Below, piece by piece: positions 1 through 10,189 of a stretch of DNA of 64,000 bases. How positions within the stretch are numbered: the first letter of the stretch is position 1; the number at the start of each line of letters is the position of its first letter. The stretch lies in contig MSHD01000033.1 of NCBI GenBank assembly GCA_001941045.1, forward strand, positions 30,880 through 94,879. The letters run 5' to 3'. The DNA is from Lachnospiraceae bacterium Zagget2. Its GTDB lineage: Bacteria; Bacillota; Clostridia; Lachnospirales; Lachnospiraceae. Position numbers and translations under genes: made by a program. The notes beneath the pieces are model-generated. The model worked only from the letters and a program-made list of their open reading frames with translations, was not told the DNA's origin and did not search any database.

Positions 1-2
1 CG

Positions 3-1244
3 GACCGTCTGAAAAAGACCAAGAGTGGTATCAAGCAGCTCATCATTCCCGGCATGCTCTTTGAAAATATGGGGATTATTTACCTCGGTCCGGTAGACGG
101 ACACGATATCGGCCGGATGTGCGATGTGTTCCGGCAGGCAAAGCGTTTTCAGGGGCCGGTGCTGATCCACGTTCTGACAAAGAAGGGCAAGGGCTACGAG
201 CCGGCGGAGCGCCATCCGGCGAGATTTCACGGGACGGCGCCCTTCGTGATCGAGACGGGCCTGCCCGCGCAGAAACAGAAAAAGGCGAATTACCAGGATG
301 TGTTCTCGACCTGCATGGTGAAGCTCGGAAAGCGAAATGAGAAGGTTGTGGCGATCACGGCGGCCATGCCGGACGGCACAGGTCTGAAACGCTTCAAAAA
401 TCTTTACCCGGAGCGTTTCTTTGATGTCGGTATCGCGGAGGAGCATGCGGTTACTTTCGCGGCGGGACTTGCGGCGGGAGGTATGCGGCCGGTCTTTGCG
501 GTCTATTCTTCCTTCCTGCAGAGGGCTTATGACCAGGTGCTGCACGATGTCTGTATTCAGAATCTGCCGGTTGTGTTCGCGATCGACCGCGCGGGCCTTG
601 TCGGCAGCGACGGCGAGACGCATCAGGGGATTTTTGATCTCTCCTATCTGTCCAGCATTCCGAATATGCATATCATGGCGCCGAAAAACAAGTGGGAGCT
701 GTCCGATATGCTGAAATTCGCGGTGGAGTTTGACGGGCCGATCGCCCTGCGCTACCCGAGGGGCGAGGCCTGGGACGGCCTGAAGGATTTTCGGAAACCG
801 GTTGCATACGGAAAGGGTGAGGTCCTTTACGAGGAGGAAGATATTGCGCTCCTTGCAGTGGGCAGTATGGTAAAGACAGCAGTGGAAGTACGGCATCTTC
901 TGAAAGAGACCGGTTACAGCTGCACGCTCGTGAACGCGCGCTTCGTGAAGCCGATCGACACGGAGGTTCTGAAAATGCTGTCAGAGGATCATAAGCTGTT
1001 TGTGACGCTGGAGGAAAATGTCTTAAGCGGCGGTTATGGAGAAAAAGTGCGCGATTACGTGCAGGAGCGGCTTCCGGGTGTAGAGGTGCTGAACATTGCG
1101 CTGCCGGACGCCTATGTCGAGCACGGCAGTGTGGAACTTCTGTACGAGGACGCAGGAATCGACGCACAGTCGGTGTATAAACGTGTGGTGGAGCGTTATA
1201 TTGCCTGTCTGGCGCGCCGGGATGTGCCGAAGGGAGGCGCATGA
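3..1244 (+). CDS. dxs: 1-deoxy-D-xylulose-5-phosphate synthase, 5'-truncated by window edge
   Basis: Frame is open from nt 3 (DRLKKTKSGIKQLIIPGMLFENMG...); transketolase-like motifs (YLGPVDGHD, DVGIAEEHAVTFAAGLA, HQGIFDLSYL). Confidence 0.95.
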   Translation, partial: DRLKKTKSGIKQLIIPGMLFENMGIIYLGPVDGHDIGRMCDVFRQAKRFQGPVLIHVLTKKGKGYEPAERHPARFHGTAPFVIETGLPAQKQKKANYQDVFSTCMVKLGKRNEKVVAITAAMPDGTGLKRFKNLYPERFFDVGIAEEHAVTFAAGLAAGGMRPVFAVYSSFLQRAYDQVLHDVCIQNLPVVFAIDRAGLVGSDGETHQGIFDLSYLSSIPNMHIMAPKNKWELSDMLKFAVEFDGPIALRYPRGEAWDGLKDFRKPVAYGKGEVLYEEEDIALLAVGSMVKTAVEVRHLLKETGYSCTLVNARFVKPIDTEVLKMLSEDHKLFVTLEENVLSGGYGEKVRDYVQERLPGVEVLNIALPDAYVEHGSVELLYEDAGIDAQSVYKRVVERYIACLARRDVPKGGA

Positions 1245-2053
1245 TGCCGAAGACGAGACTGGATGTACTGCTGGTGGAGAGAGGGCTCGCTGAATCGCGG
1301 GAGAAGGCGAAGGCCGTCATCATGTCCGGAAATGTATTTGTGGACGGACAGCGGGAAGATAAGGCGGGAGCCTCCTTTTCAGAGCAGGTAAAGATCGAAG
1401 TCAAGGGCTCTCCCCTGAAATATGTGAGCCGCGGCGGGCTGAAGCTGGAGAAGGCGCTGGCAAATTTTGCTCTGTCCGTGGAGGGAAAGATCTGTATGGA
1501 TGTCGGTTCGTCGACGGGCGGTTTTACCGACTGCATGCTGCAGAATGGCGCGGCGAAGGTCTGGGCGGTGGACGTCGGGACCGGACAGCTCGCCTGGAAA
1601 CTCAGACAGGATGCGCGCGTAGTCTGTATGGAGCGGACAAATATCCGTTATGTCACGCGCGAGGACATTCCGGAACCGATTGGCTTCGCTTCGATCGATG
1701 TAGCTTTCATTTCACTTAAAAAGGTACTTGGCCCTGTAAAGGCGCTGCTGGCGCCGGACGGACAGGTTGTCGCCCTGATCAAACCGCAGTTTGAGGCGGG
1801 GCGGGAGCAGGTCGGGAAAAAAGGCGTTGTGCGCGATCCGGCCGTACATCTGCAGGTCGTCCGCGGAATCATGGACTTTGCCGCGGAGACGGGTTTTCGG
1901 ATTCTGGCGCTGGATTTTTCACCGATTAAAGGACCGGAGGGAAATATAGAGTATCTGCTTCATCTGGAAAATCAGGAGGAGGACAGCGTCTGCGCATCCC
2001 TGTTTATCGACCCGTCGGAGGTCGTGGAGCTGGCGCATAAGACGCTCGACTGA
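1241..2053 (+). CDS. tlyA: TlyA family rRNA methyltransferase/hemolysin (S4 + FtsJ-like domain)
   Basis: RLDVLLVERGLAESREKAKAVIMSGNVFVDG S4 domain, DVGSSTGGFTDCMLQNGA SAM motif; follows dxs, precedes nadK. Confidence 0.92.
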   Translation: MMPKTRLDVLLVERGLAESREKAKAVIMSGNVFVDGQREDKAGASFSEQVKIEVKGSPLKYVSRGGLKLEKALANFALSVEGKICMDVGSSTGGFTDCMLQNGAAKVWAVDVGTGQLAWKLRQDARVVCMERTNIRYVTREDIPEPIGFASIDVAFISLKKVLGPVKALLAPDGQVVALIKPQFEAGREQVGKKGVVRDPAVHLQVVRGIMDFAAETGFRILALDFSPIKGPEGNIEYLLHLENQEEDSVCASLFIDPSEVVELAHKTLD

Positions 2054-2057
2054 TCTT

Positions 2058-2909
2058 ATGAAAACATTTTATATTATTGCGAACAGTGATAAGGAGGAAA
2101 GTCGGAAACTTTCCGGTGAGATTGCGGATTACCTGACCGCGCACGGTCAGCGCTGCCTGATCCGTACGAGAGGGGAATCCGGTGCAGCAAAGGATTACGA
2201 GCCGCCGATCGGCAGCGATGTGGATGGTATTCTTGTACTCGGCGGCGACGGTACGCTGCTGCGCGCCGCGAGGAATCTGTCCGATCGGAACATTCCGTTT
2301 CTCGGCGTCAACCTCGGACATCTCGGTTATCTGGCGGAGATAGAGCTGCACGGCCTCGGCGATGCGCTTGACAGGCTGATCGCGGGGGAGTACACGGTGG
2401 AAAACCGCATGATGCTCAGCGGAAATGTCTGTGTGAACGGAGAAATTACCGAGCGGGATATCGCGCTCAATGACATCGTGCTGAATCGCATGGGAACGCT
2501 GCGCGTGATTGATTACGAGGTCTATGTGAATGGTGAATATCTGAATTCTTTCACAGCGGACGGACTGATAGTCTCAACACCGACCGGTTCTACGGGCTAC
2601 AGTCTCTCCGCAGGCGGGCCGATCGTGTCTCCGACCGCTTCCATGCTGATCCTGACGCCGATCTGCCCGCATACCCTGAATTCGAGGAGCATCGTGTTTT
2701 CCGGCGAGGATCAGATCCGGATACAGATAGGAAAGGGACGACGCGGCGGCGATGATGAGGCTTTTGTGACTTTTGACGGAGATCACTATGTGCGGATGCG
2801 GACGGGGGACTATGTAGAGATCAGAAAGTCCCCGCGCATTACGAAAATCCTGAAAATCAGCCAGGTCAGCTTCCTGGAGGTGCTGCGCGACAAACTGAGC
2901 CGACAGTAA
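2058..2909 (+). CDS. nadK: NAD kinase
   Basis: GGDGTLLRAAR, NLGHLGYLAE, STPTGSTGYSLSAGGPIV. Confidence 0.95.
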   Translation: MKTFYIIANSDKEESRKLSGEIADYLTAHGQRCLIRTRGESGAAKDYEPPIGSDVDGILVLGGDGTLLRAARNLSDRNIPFLGVNLGHLGYLAEIELHGLGDALDRLIAGEYTVENRMMLSGNVCVNGEITERDIALNDIVLNRMGTLRVIDYEVYVNGEYLNSFTADGLIVSTPTGSTGYSLSAGGPIVSPTASMLILTPICPHTLNSRSIVFSGEDQIRIQIGKGRRGGDDEAFVTFDGDHYVRMRTGDYVEIRKSPRITKILKISQVSFLEVLRDKLSRQ

Positions 2910-2931
2910 TGCCGCAGATGGAGGAGAATTC

Positions 2932-3384
2932 ATGAGACAAAAACGTCATGAGAAGATCATTGAGCTGATCGGAAAATATGATATCGAGACACAGGAGGAA
3001 CTGGCAGATCGCCTGCGCGATGCCGGTTTCCCGGCGACGCAGGCGACGGTATCGCGCGATATTCGCAGCCTCAAGCTTTCCAAGGTACCGGATCAGAACG
3101 GCCGGCAGAAATATGCGGCGGTAAGCGGTTCTGAGCGGCATCTGGCAGAGAAGTATGTCGGCGTCCTTAAAGAAGCCTATGTGTCTGTTGATTATGCGGG
3201 AAACCTTCTCGTCATCAAGACGGTGTCCGGTATGGCGATGGCCGCCGCGACCGCGCTCGACAATCTCGGACTCGCTGAAGTCGTCGGCTGCATTGCGGGG
3301 GATGATACGATCTTCTGCGCTGTCCGTACGATGGAGGCCGCGCCGCTCTTGATGGAGGAACTGAGGAAAATCGTGGAGGAATGA
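2932..3384 (+). CDS. argR: Arginine repressor ArgR
   Basis: 150 aa, MRQKRHEKIIELIGKYDIETQEELADRLRDAGFPATQATVSRDIRSLKL; between nadK and recN. Confidence 0.93.
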   Translation: MRQKRHEKIIELIGKYDIETQEELADRLRDAGFPATQATVSRDIRSLKLSKVPDQNGRQKYAAVSGSERHLAEKYVGVLKEAYVSVDYAGNLLVIKTVSGMAMAAATALDNLGLAEVVGCIAGDDTIFCAVRTMEAAPLLMEELRKIVEE

Positions 3385-3387
3385 CCT

Positions 3388-5076
3388 ATGCTGCTTCAGC
3401 TTCATGTAAAGAACCTTGCCCTGATCCGGGAGGCCGAGATCGACTTTTCGGAGGGACTTAACATTCTGACCGGCGAGACCGGCGCAGGCAAATCGCTGCT
3501 GCTTGGCGGGATGACGATGGCGCTCGGCGGAAAAGTCTCGCGTCAGATGCTGCGCGAAGGAGCGGACTACGCACTCGCGGAGCTCATTTTTACCACAGAT
3601 CGGCCGGAGCTTCTGAAAAAGCTGGAGGAGCTCGACATTCCTGCAGAAGACGGGCAGGTCATTCTGTCGCGCAGGTTGTCCGGAAACCGCAGCGTCTGCC
3701 GCCTGAACGGGGAAACGGTAAGCGCTTCAACGCTTCGCGAAGTTTCTTCCCTTCTGATCGATATTCATGGCCAGCACGAGCATCAATCCCTGTTAAACAA
3801 GAAAAAACATCTCGAGATTCTTGATCTCTATGCCGGCGAGCGCCTCTCGCCCTGCCTGAAAACCCTGAAAGAGAGCTGGGACGAATGCCGTGCACTGAGA
3901 AAATCACTCGATGAGACCGGTCTTGATGAGGCGGAGCGTCTGCGTGAGCAGTCTCTGCTCACATATGAGATCCGGGAGATTGAGGAGGCTCACCTCACGG
4001 ACGGCGAGGACGAAATGCTCGAACAGACTTACCGGCGCATGGTGAACAGCCGTCGGATCATGGAATCGCTGGGAATCGTGAGGCAGCTCTGTGAGGAGGA
4101 TGAAGGCAGCGCTTCCGAATTGACCGGGCGGGCCTGTAAGGAGCTGAACACGGCTCTGCAATATGATGAGGAACTGGCTTCGCTCGCGGAGCAGCTGGGT
4201 GAAGTCGATGCGCTTCTGGCGGATTTTGGCCGGGAGCTTTCGCAGTACATGGAGTCGATGGAATTCTCCGAGCAGGATTTTCATGAGACAGAAGATCGCC
4301 TGAACCTGATCAACCACCTGAAGGCGAAATATGGCCGCACGGTAGCAGCTATCCTCGCGTCTGCGAAGGAGAAACAGGAACGTCTCGACTTTCTTCAGAA
4401 CATCGAACAGCGCAGGAGTGAGCTTGAGGAGAGCTATACGCAGGCGAAGAAGAAACTTGATGTCAATTGTAAGACAGTGCACGAAATCCGTACACAGGCA
4501 GCGCGGGAACTTTCCAGGCGGATGATCAAAGAGCTCAAAGAACTCAATTTTCTTGATGTAAGTTTTGAAATTGCAGTGAAGGAGACCGGCGAGCCTTCGG
4601 CCCTTGGCTGGGACGATGTGGAATTCCTGATTTCCACCAATCCGGGAGAGGAGCTGATGCCGCTTGCCCGGATCGCATCCGGCGGAGAGCTCTCACGCGT
4701 CATGCTTGCGATCAAGACCGTACTGGCTGACCAGGATGCGATCGACACCGTCGTCTTTGATGAGATTGACGCCGGAATCAGCGGCCGGACTGCCCAGAGG
4801 GTTTCTGAAAAGCTGGCGGCAATCGGTCGCAATCGCCAGGTCATCTGTATCACCCATCTGGCGCAGATCGCCGCGATGGCGGACAGCCATTATCTGATTG
4901 AAAAGAACGCGGAAGGCGGCGGTACCACGACGCATATCCGGCTTCTTGCGGGTGATGAAGTGACGGAGGAGCTCGCCCGCATTCTGGGAGGAGCCGAGAT
5001 CACCGACGCGGTGCGCGATAACGCCCGTGAGATGAAACTGCTGGCAGAGCAGTTCAAAGGAAAGACTTTCCAGTAA
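3388..5076 (+). CDS. recN: DNA repair protein RecN
   Basis: NILTGETGAGKSLLLGGM, IDIHGQHEHQSLL, IASGGELSRVMLAIK, VFDEIDAGISG. Confidence 0.96.
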   Translation: MLLQLHVKNLALIREAEIDFSEGLNILTGETGAGKSLLLGGMTMALGGKVSRQMLREGADYALAELIFTTDRPELLKKLEELDIPAEDGQVILSRRLSGNRSVCRLNGETVSASTLREVSSLLIDIHGQHEHQSLLNKKKHLEILDLYAGERLSPCLKTLKESWDECRALRKSLDETGLDEAERLREQSLLTYEIREIEEAHLTDGEDEMLEQTYRRMVNSRRIMESLGIVRQLCEEDEGSASELTGRACKELNTALQYDEELASLAEQLGEVDALLADFGRELSQYMESMEFSEQDFHETEDRLNLINHLKAKYGRTVAAILASAKEKQERLDFLQNIEQRRSELEESYTQAKKKLDVNCKTVHEIRTQAARELSRRMIKELKELNFLDVSFEIAVKETGEPSALGWDDVEFLISTNPGEELMPLARIASGGELSRVMLAIKTVLADQDAIDTVVFDEIDAGISGRTAQRVSEKLAAIGRNRQVICITHLAQIAAMADSHYLIEKNAEGGGTTTHIRLLAGDEVTEELARILGGAEITDAVRDNAREMKLLAEQFKGKTFQ

Positions 5077-5167
5077 CATTTCTGTCAAACATGCAGACAC
5101 TACCTGCAGATACGCCCGCGCGCACTTTTCGGCGCGGGCGTCCAGCAAGCGTGAAAGGTGTGGCTGC

Positions 5168-6283
5168 ATGAGACGTCGCAGAATCTATCGGATCAGCCTG
5201 ATTCTGGCTCTGATCCTTTCCATATTGACATTATGTGTATACAGCGCCTGGTATATGAAAACACAGGTACCCGATGTGATCCGCATCGGCTACGGCGATG
5301 AACAGATCCTGAACCTGGGTCTCAAAGAAGTGTCGGTGCAGGCCGTGGAGCGTGCGAGCGTGATACCGGGCGGCGTGCCGATTGGCGTTTATCTTGAGAC
5401 ACGCGGCGTCTATGTAGTCGGTACTTCGGAGGGAGCCTCGGCGGATGGACTTATGCGCGAACCGGCTTTGCAGATTGTAAAAGCCGGCGATTATATTCTG
5501 GCAGTTAACGGGAAGCCGGTGGAGGACAAGGACGAGCTGATCGCCTGTATTCAGGCAAATAAAACGGAAACAATGGTTCTGAAGCTGAATCGTGGCGGGG
5601 AGGAGCTTAAGGTGCGCTTAAACGCGGTGCAGACGGATGTGGGCGACTATAAGCTTGGCATCTGGGTGAAGGACGATATCCAGGGTATCGGCACGCTGAC
5701 TTACATGACATCAGACGGCTCTTTTGGTGCGCTTGGGCATGGTATCACGGATTCCGATACCGGTGAGCTGCTCGATGCCGCGGGCGGTTCTCTCTATGAT
5801 ACGACGATTCTTGATATTGTAAAGGGCGTTCGCGGCACGCCCGGCGAGCTGAGCGGCTCGATCACCTACTCGGAACGCCATGTTCGCGGGACGATTCTTC
5901 AGAATACACAGGCCGGTATCTTTGGGGAGGCCGACGGGATTCTGGCCGGGGAGCTTGGCAGCGAGACGGTCGAGGTTGCGTTCAGGCAGGAGGTCGAAAC
6001 CGGAACGGCAGTCCTTCGCAGCGCAGTCTCAGGCGAGCTGAAGGATTATGAGATCGAGATCACGGAGGTCCGGCTGAATGAGAGCGATGTAAACAAGGGC
6101 ATGGTGTTCCGTGTGACCGACCAGGAGCTTCTTGAACTGACCGGCGGTGTCATCCAGGGCATGTCCGGAAGTCCGATTCTGCAGAACGGGCGCCTTATCG
6201 GAGCCGTCACACACGTTTTCGTCAATGAACCTGCAAAGGGCTATGCGATCTTTGCGGAGACAATGGTGAGCGCGGCGGAATGA
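5168..6283 (+). CDS. spoIVB: SpoIVB peptidase (sporulation)
   Basis: N-terminal TM, PDZ-like segment, S55 motifs GALGHGITD and VIQGMSGSPILQNGRLIGAVTHV; downstream of recN. Confidence 0.93.
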   Translation: MRRRRIYRISLILALILSILTLCVYSAWYMKTQVPDVIRIGYGDEQILNLGLKEVSVQAVERASVIPGGVPIGVYLETRGVYVVGTSEGASADGLMREPALQIVKAGDYILAVNGKPVEDKDELIACIQANKTETMVLKLNRGGEELKVRLNAVQTDVGDYKLGIWVKDDIQGIGTLTYMTSDGSFGALGHGITDSDTGELLDAAGGSLYDTTILDIVKGVRGTPGELSGSITYSERHVRGTILQNTQAGIFGEADGILAGELGSETVEVAFRQEVETGTAVLRSAVSGELKDYEIEITEVRLNESDVNKGMVFRVTDQELLELTGGVIQGMSGSPILQNGRLIGAVTHVFVNEPAKGYAIFAETMVSAAE

Positions 6284-6287
6284 AACA

Positions 6288-6316
6288 TTGACAAATGACT
6301 CTCTATATGTTATAAA
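6288..6316 (+). promoter_or_regulatory. Sigma-A-type promoter TTGACA-N17-TATAAA
   Basis: TTGACA 6288-6293, TATAAA 6311-6316, 17-nt spacer, upstream of NlpC/P60 CDS. Confidence 0.75.
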
Positions 6317-6366
6317 ATTGTTTGGGAATTGTAACAAGTTTATAACAAATCTGCAGAGGTGTATTG

Positions 6367-7425
6367 ATGAGAGATCATTGGAATAGAATTATGGTGAAGG
6401 GAATGGCTGCGGTTCTCACGGGGACGATACTGATTGCAGCGCCGACACTGGACGCACAGGCCTCCGGTGCTCTGGGCAGCAGCACGACGATCGGCATCAC
6501 CGGACAGCTCGCCCAGGCGGAGAGCGTGGAGGCGGTTGAGAATGCGATAAGCGAAGCGTTTCTGACTTCGTTTGGACTGAACGGTTACAGCAATCTTGGG
6601 ATTGTTGTTGTATCGGAAGGAAAGGTGAATATCCGCGACAGTGCGTCGACGGACGGCAAGATCGTCGGCAAGATCGGAAATGAGGCCGGCTGTGATGTCA
6701 TTGCCACGAGCGAGGACGGTGAGTGGCTTCAGATAAAATCCGGGGAAGTAGAGGGTTACATCAAGGCTGAGTATGTACTGACCGGCAGCGAAGCGCTGGA
6801 CAAGGCATCCTCCCTTCTGAAGACGGTTGCGGAAGTGACGACAGATGGTCTGCGTGTTCGGACAGAGCCGGACATGGACAGTGCGATTCTCGATATCGTC
6901 GGCAGCGGTCAGAGCTTCGATGTGGTTGAGGAGCTCGATGAGTGGGTGAAGATTGACCTTGACGGTGAGGACGGATACATTTATAAGGAATATGTGGAGG
7001 TCGGCGCGAAGCTGGATGAGGCGCTGACGATTTCAGAGGTGCTTTATGGCGAGGGCGTGTCGGACGTTCGCGTGGCGATCGCCGACTTTGCAAAGCAGTA
7101 TATCGGCAACCGATATGTGTGGGGCGGCACGAGTCTGACCAAGGGTGCGGATTGCTCGGGCTTTGTGCTGGCTGTGTTCCGGAATTTCGGGATCAGTCTG
7201 CCGCACTCCTCCAGGGCGCAGGCGAACTGCGGCACGAAGATCAGCCTTTCCGATCTGAAGCCGGGTGATCTGGTATTCTATGGGAGTCGTTCCAGCATCA
7301 ACCATGTGGCGATCTACGCCGGTGGCGGCCAGGTCGTTCACGCCAGCAACGAGCGCGTCGGCATCACGATTTCGAGTCTTTATTACCGTACTCCGGTGAA
7401 GGCTGTCCGGATTATAAATGATTGA
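6367..7425 (+). CDS. Secreted SH3-domain NlpC/P60 peptidoglycan hydrolase
   Basis: Signal peptide; two SH3b repeats (VNIRDSASTDGKIVGKI, LRVRTEPDMDSAILDIV); ADCSGFVLAVF catalytic Cys motif. Confidence 0.9.
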   Translation: MRDHWNRIMVKGMAAVLTGTILIAAPTLDAQASGALGSSTTIGITGQLAQAESVEAVENAISEAFLTSFGLNGYSNLGIVVVSEGKVNIRDSASTDGKIVGKIGNEAGCDVIATSEDGEWLQIKSGEVEGYIKAEYVLTGSEALDKASSLLKTVAEVTTDGLRVRTEPDMDSAILDIVGSGQSFDVVEELDEWVKIDLDGEDGYIYKEYVEVGAKLDEALTISEVLYGEGVSDVRVAIADFAKQYIGNRYVWGGTSLTKGADCSGFVLAVFRNFGISLPHSSRAQANCGTKISLSDLKPGDLVFYGSRSSINHVAIYAGGGQVVHASNERVGITISSLYYRTPVKAVRIIND

Positions 7426-7450
7426 CAAAGCGGATTGTTTGTGCTAGAGT
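7422..7450 (+). promoter_or_regulatory. Sigma-A-type promoter TTGACA-N17-TAGAGT upstream of rpsO
   Basis: TTGACA 7422-7427; TAGAGT 7445-7450. Confidence 0.65.
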
Positions 7451-7542
7451 AGTGAAGCATGATTTCAGCCGTCATTCAGGGTCTGGAACACTCCGACCGT
7501 CCCTTAATGACAGGCGTTTAGAAGAACAGGAGGAAAAACACG

Positions 7543-7809
7543 ATGATTTCTAAGGAAAAGAAGCAGGCGATTATCGCCGAGTATGGTCGCAGCGAGGGAG
7601 ACACCGGTTCACCGGAGGTGCAGGTGGCACTTCTGACGGCGAGGATTCAGGAGCTCACTGAGCACCTGAAGGTGAATCACAAGGATCACCATTCCAGAAG
7701 AGGACTTCTGAAGATGGTCGGACAGAGACGCGCAATGCTGGCGTATCTGAAAGAGAAGGATATCGAGAGATATCGTGCACTGATCGCGAAATTAGGTTTG
7801 AGAAAGTAA
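7543..7809 (+). CDS. rpsO: 30S ribosomal protein S15
   Basis: 88 aa, [45 protein letters not shown]. Confidence 0.98.
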   Translation: MISKEKKQAIIAEYGRSEGDTGSPEVQVALLTARIQELTEHLKVNHKDHHSRRGLLKMVGQRRAMLAYLKEKDIERYRALIAKLGLRK

Positions 7810-7817
7810 AAGGCCAT

Positions 7818-7846
7818 AGGGCGGAGAGCTTCTCCGCCCTGTTTTT
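7818..7846 (+). terminator. Rho-independent terminator after rpsO
   Basis: AGGGCGGAGA-GCT-TCTCCGCCCT followed by GTTTTT. Confidence 0.85.
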
Positions 7847-7860
7847 CGTAGCGTCTGTCG

Positions 7861-7942
7861 GCGGAAGATATTTTCCGAGACCACTGAAAAGCGCAGAACG
7901 CGGCGCCGTTCCGCGTTTTTCAGTAGTTTCGGTATCTTCCGC
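7861..7942 (+). promoter_or_regulatory. Long imperfect hairpin in pnp leader (putative RNase III/PNPase control element)
   Basis: GCGGAAGATA (7861-7870) pairs with TATCTTCCGC (7933-7942); inner arms CCGAGACCACTGAAAA / TTTTCAGTAGTTTCGG; apical ACGCGG/CCGCGT. Confidence 0.75.
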
Positions 7943-7978
7943 TAAAGATATATGATTTTCAGAAAGGAGATACGAAAC

Positions 7979-10069
7979 ATGTACAAAAGTTACACAATGG
8001 GACTGGGCGGAAGAACGCTCAGAGTGGATGTCGGACGCGTAGCCGCACAGGCGAACGGCGCGGCATTCATGCATTACGGTGAGACGGTAGTGCTGTCCAC
8101 TGCGACTGCGTCGGAGAAACCCCGCGACGGAATCGACTTCTTTCCGCTGAGCGTGGAGTATGAGGAGAAGATGTATGCGGTCGGCAAGATTCCGGGAGGA
8201 TTCAACAAGAGAGAGGGCAAGGCGTCCGAAAACGCAGTGCTGACGGATCGTGTCATCGACCGTCCGATGCGGCCGCTGTTCCCGAAGGATTATCGCAATG
8301 ATGTGACGCTGAACAACCTGGTTATGAGCGTAGACCCGGAGTGCCGCCCGGAGCTGGTGGCGATGCTTGGTTCCGCGATTGCGACCAGCATTTCCGATAT
8401 TCCCTTTGCAGGTCCCTGCGCGATGACGCAGATCGGCATGATCGACGGCGAGCTGATCGTGAACCCGTCTCAGGAGCAGTGGAAGAAGGGTGATCTGAGC
8501 CTGACCGTTGCCTCTACGAGAGAGAAGGTCATCATGATCGAGGCCGGCGCGAATGAGGTGCCGGAGGCGAAGATGATCGAGGCCATCTATAAGGCACATG
8601 AGATCAATCTGGAAATCATCCGCTTCATTGACCAGATCGTGGCCGAGGTGGGCAAGGAGAAGCATGCTTACACGAGCTATGCGGTACCGGAGGAGCTGTT
8701 TGCGGCGATGAAAGAGATTGTTCCGCCGCAGGAGATGGAAGAGGCAGTCTTCACGGATGACAAGCAGACCCGCGAGGCGAACGTGCGTGCTCTGACAGAG
8801 AGACTCGAACAAGCTTTTGCGGATAAAGAAGAGTGGCTCGCGGTATTGGGCGAGGCGGTCTATCAGTATGAGAAAAAGACGGTTCGCAAGATGATCCTGA
8901 AGGATCACAAGCGTCCGGACGGCCGCGAGATCACGCAGATCCGCCCGCTTTCCGCGGAAGTAGATATCATCCCGAGAGTCCATGGCTCTTCGATGTTCAC
9001 GCGCGGACAGACCCAGATCTGCGATGTGTGTACGCTGGCCCCGCTGTCTGAGGCGCAGAGACTTGACGGTCTCGATGAAAATGAGACCGGCAAGAGATAT
9101 ATGCATCACTACAATTTCCCGAGTTATTCGGTTGGCGAGACGAAGCCGTCCAGAGGACCGGGACGCCGTGAGATCGGTCACGGTGCGCTGGCAGAGAAGG
9201 CTCTGGTTCCGGTGCTGCCGAGCGAGGAGGAATTCCCCTACGCGATTCGCTGCGTGTCCGAGACCTTTGAGTCCAATGGCTCCACGTCGATGGCTTCGAC
9301 CTGTGCGTCCTGCATGTCCCTGATGGCGGCGGGCGTTCCGATCAAGAGGATGGTGGCAGGTATCTCCTGCGGCCTTGTGACCGGCGATACGGATGACGAT
9401 TTCGTGCTGCTGACCGATATTCAGGGTCTCGAGGACTTCTTCGGCGATATGGACTTCAAGGTGACTGGTACAACCGAGGGCATCACGGCGATCCAGATGG
9501 ATATCAAGATCCATGGACTGACAAGGCCGATGGTTGAGGGTGCGATCGAGAGATGCCGTCAGGCGAGACTTTTCATCATGGATACCTGCATGAAGCCGGC
9601 GATCGCTGAGCCGCGCAAGACGGTCAGCCAGTATGCGCCGAAGATCATTCAGATGTCGATCGATCCGCAGAAGATCGGCGATGTGGTCGGTCAGAGAGGC
9701 AAGACGATCAATACGATCATCGAGCAGACCGGCGTGAAGATCGACATCGAGGATGACGGTTCCGTTTCGATCTGCGGTACGGACCAGGCGATGATGGACA
9801 AGGCCAAAGAACTGATCACGATCATTGTGACCGACTTCGAGGAAGGGCAGGTCTTCACCGGCAAGGTTGTCAGCATCAAGGAGTTCGGCGCGTTCCTCGA
9901 GTTCGCCCCGGGCAAGGAAGGCATGGTTCACATCTCGAAGATCGCGAAGGAGCGTATCAATCGCGTCGAGGATGTGCTGACGCTGGGCGACGTCGTCAAG
10001 GTCGTCTGCCTCGGCAAGGACAAGATGGGCCGCGTGAGCTTCTCTATCAAGGACTGCAAGGAAAAATAA
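7979..10069 (+). CDS. pnp: Polyribonucleotide nucleotidyltransferase (PNPase)
   Basis: MYKSYTMGLGGRTLRVDVGRVAAQANGA...; FTRGQTQ, KH motif VVGQRGKTINTIIEQTGVKIDIED, C-terminal S1 domain. Confidence 0.97.
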   Translation: MYKSYTMGLGGRTLRVDVGRVAAQANGAAFMHYGETVVLSTATASEKPRDGIDFFPLSVEYEEKMYAVGKIPGGFNKREGKASENAVLTDRVIDRPMRPLFPKDYRNDVTLNNLVMSVDPECRPELVAMLGSAIATSISDIPFAGPCAMTQIGMIDGELIVNPSQEQWKKGDLSLTVASTREKVIMIEAGANEVPEAKMIEAIYKAHEINLEIIRFIDQIVAEVGKEKHAYTSYAVPEELFAAMKEIVPPQEMEEAVFTDDKQTREANVRALTERLEQAFADKEEWLAVLGEAVYQYEKKTVRKMILKDHKRPDGREITQIRPLSAEVDIIPRVHGSSMFTRGQTQICDVCTLAPLSEAQRLDGLDENETGKRYMHHYNFPSYSVGETKPSRGPGRREIGHGALAEKALVPVLPSEEEFPYAIRCVSETFESNGSTSMASTCASCMSLMAAGVPIKRMVAGISCGLVTGDTDDDFVLLTDIQGLEDFFGDMDFKVTGTTEGITAIQMDIKIHGLTRPMVEGAIERCRQARLFIMDTCMKPAIAEPRKTVSQYAPKIIQMSIDPQKIGDVVGQRGKTINTIIEQTGVKIDIEDDGSVSICGTDQAMMDKAKELITIIVTDFEEGQVFTGKVVSIKEFGAFLEFAPGKEGMVHISKIAKERINRVEDVLTLGDVVKVVCLGKDKMGRVSFSIKDCKEK

Positions 10070-10087
10070 AGTTTCTTACGTTTACGG

Positions 10088-10124
10088 GCACAGCCGATGG
10101 AAAATAGATCGGCTGTGCTTTTTT
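10088..10124 (+). terminator. Rho-independent terminator after pnp
   Basis: GCACAGCCGAT ... ATCGGCTGTGC TTTTTT. Confidence 0.85.
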
Positions 10125-10189
10125 GTCCTTGCGTTTCTGATTTTCCCATGGCATAATATAGCGTAGCAGAACAGAAAGAAGGTGAGGTT

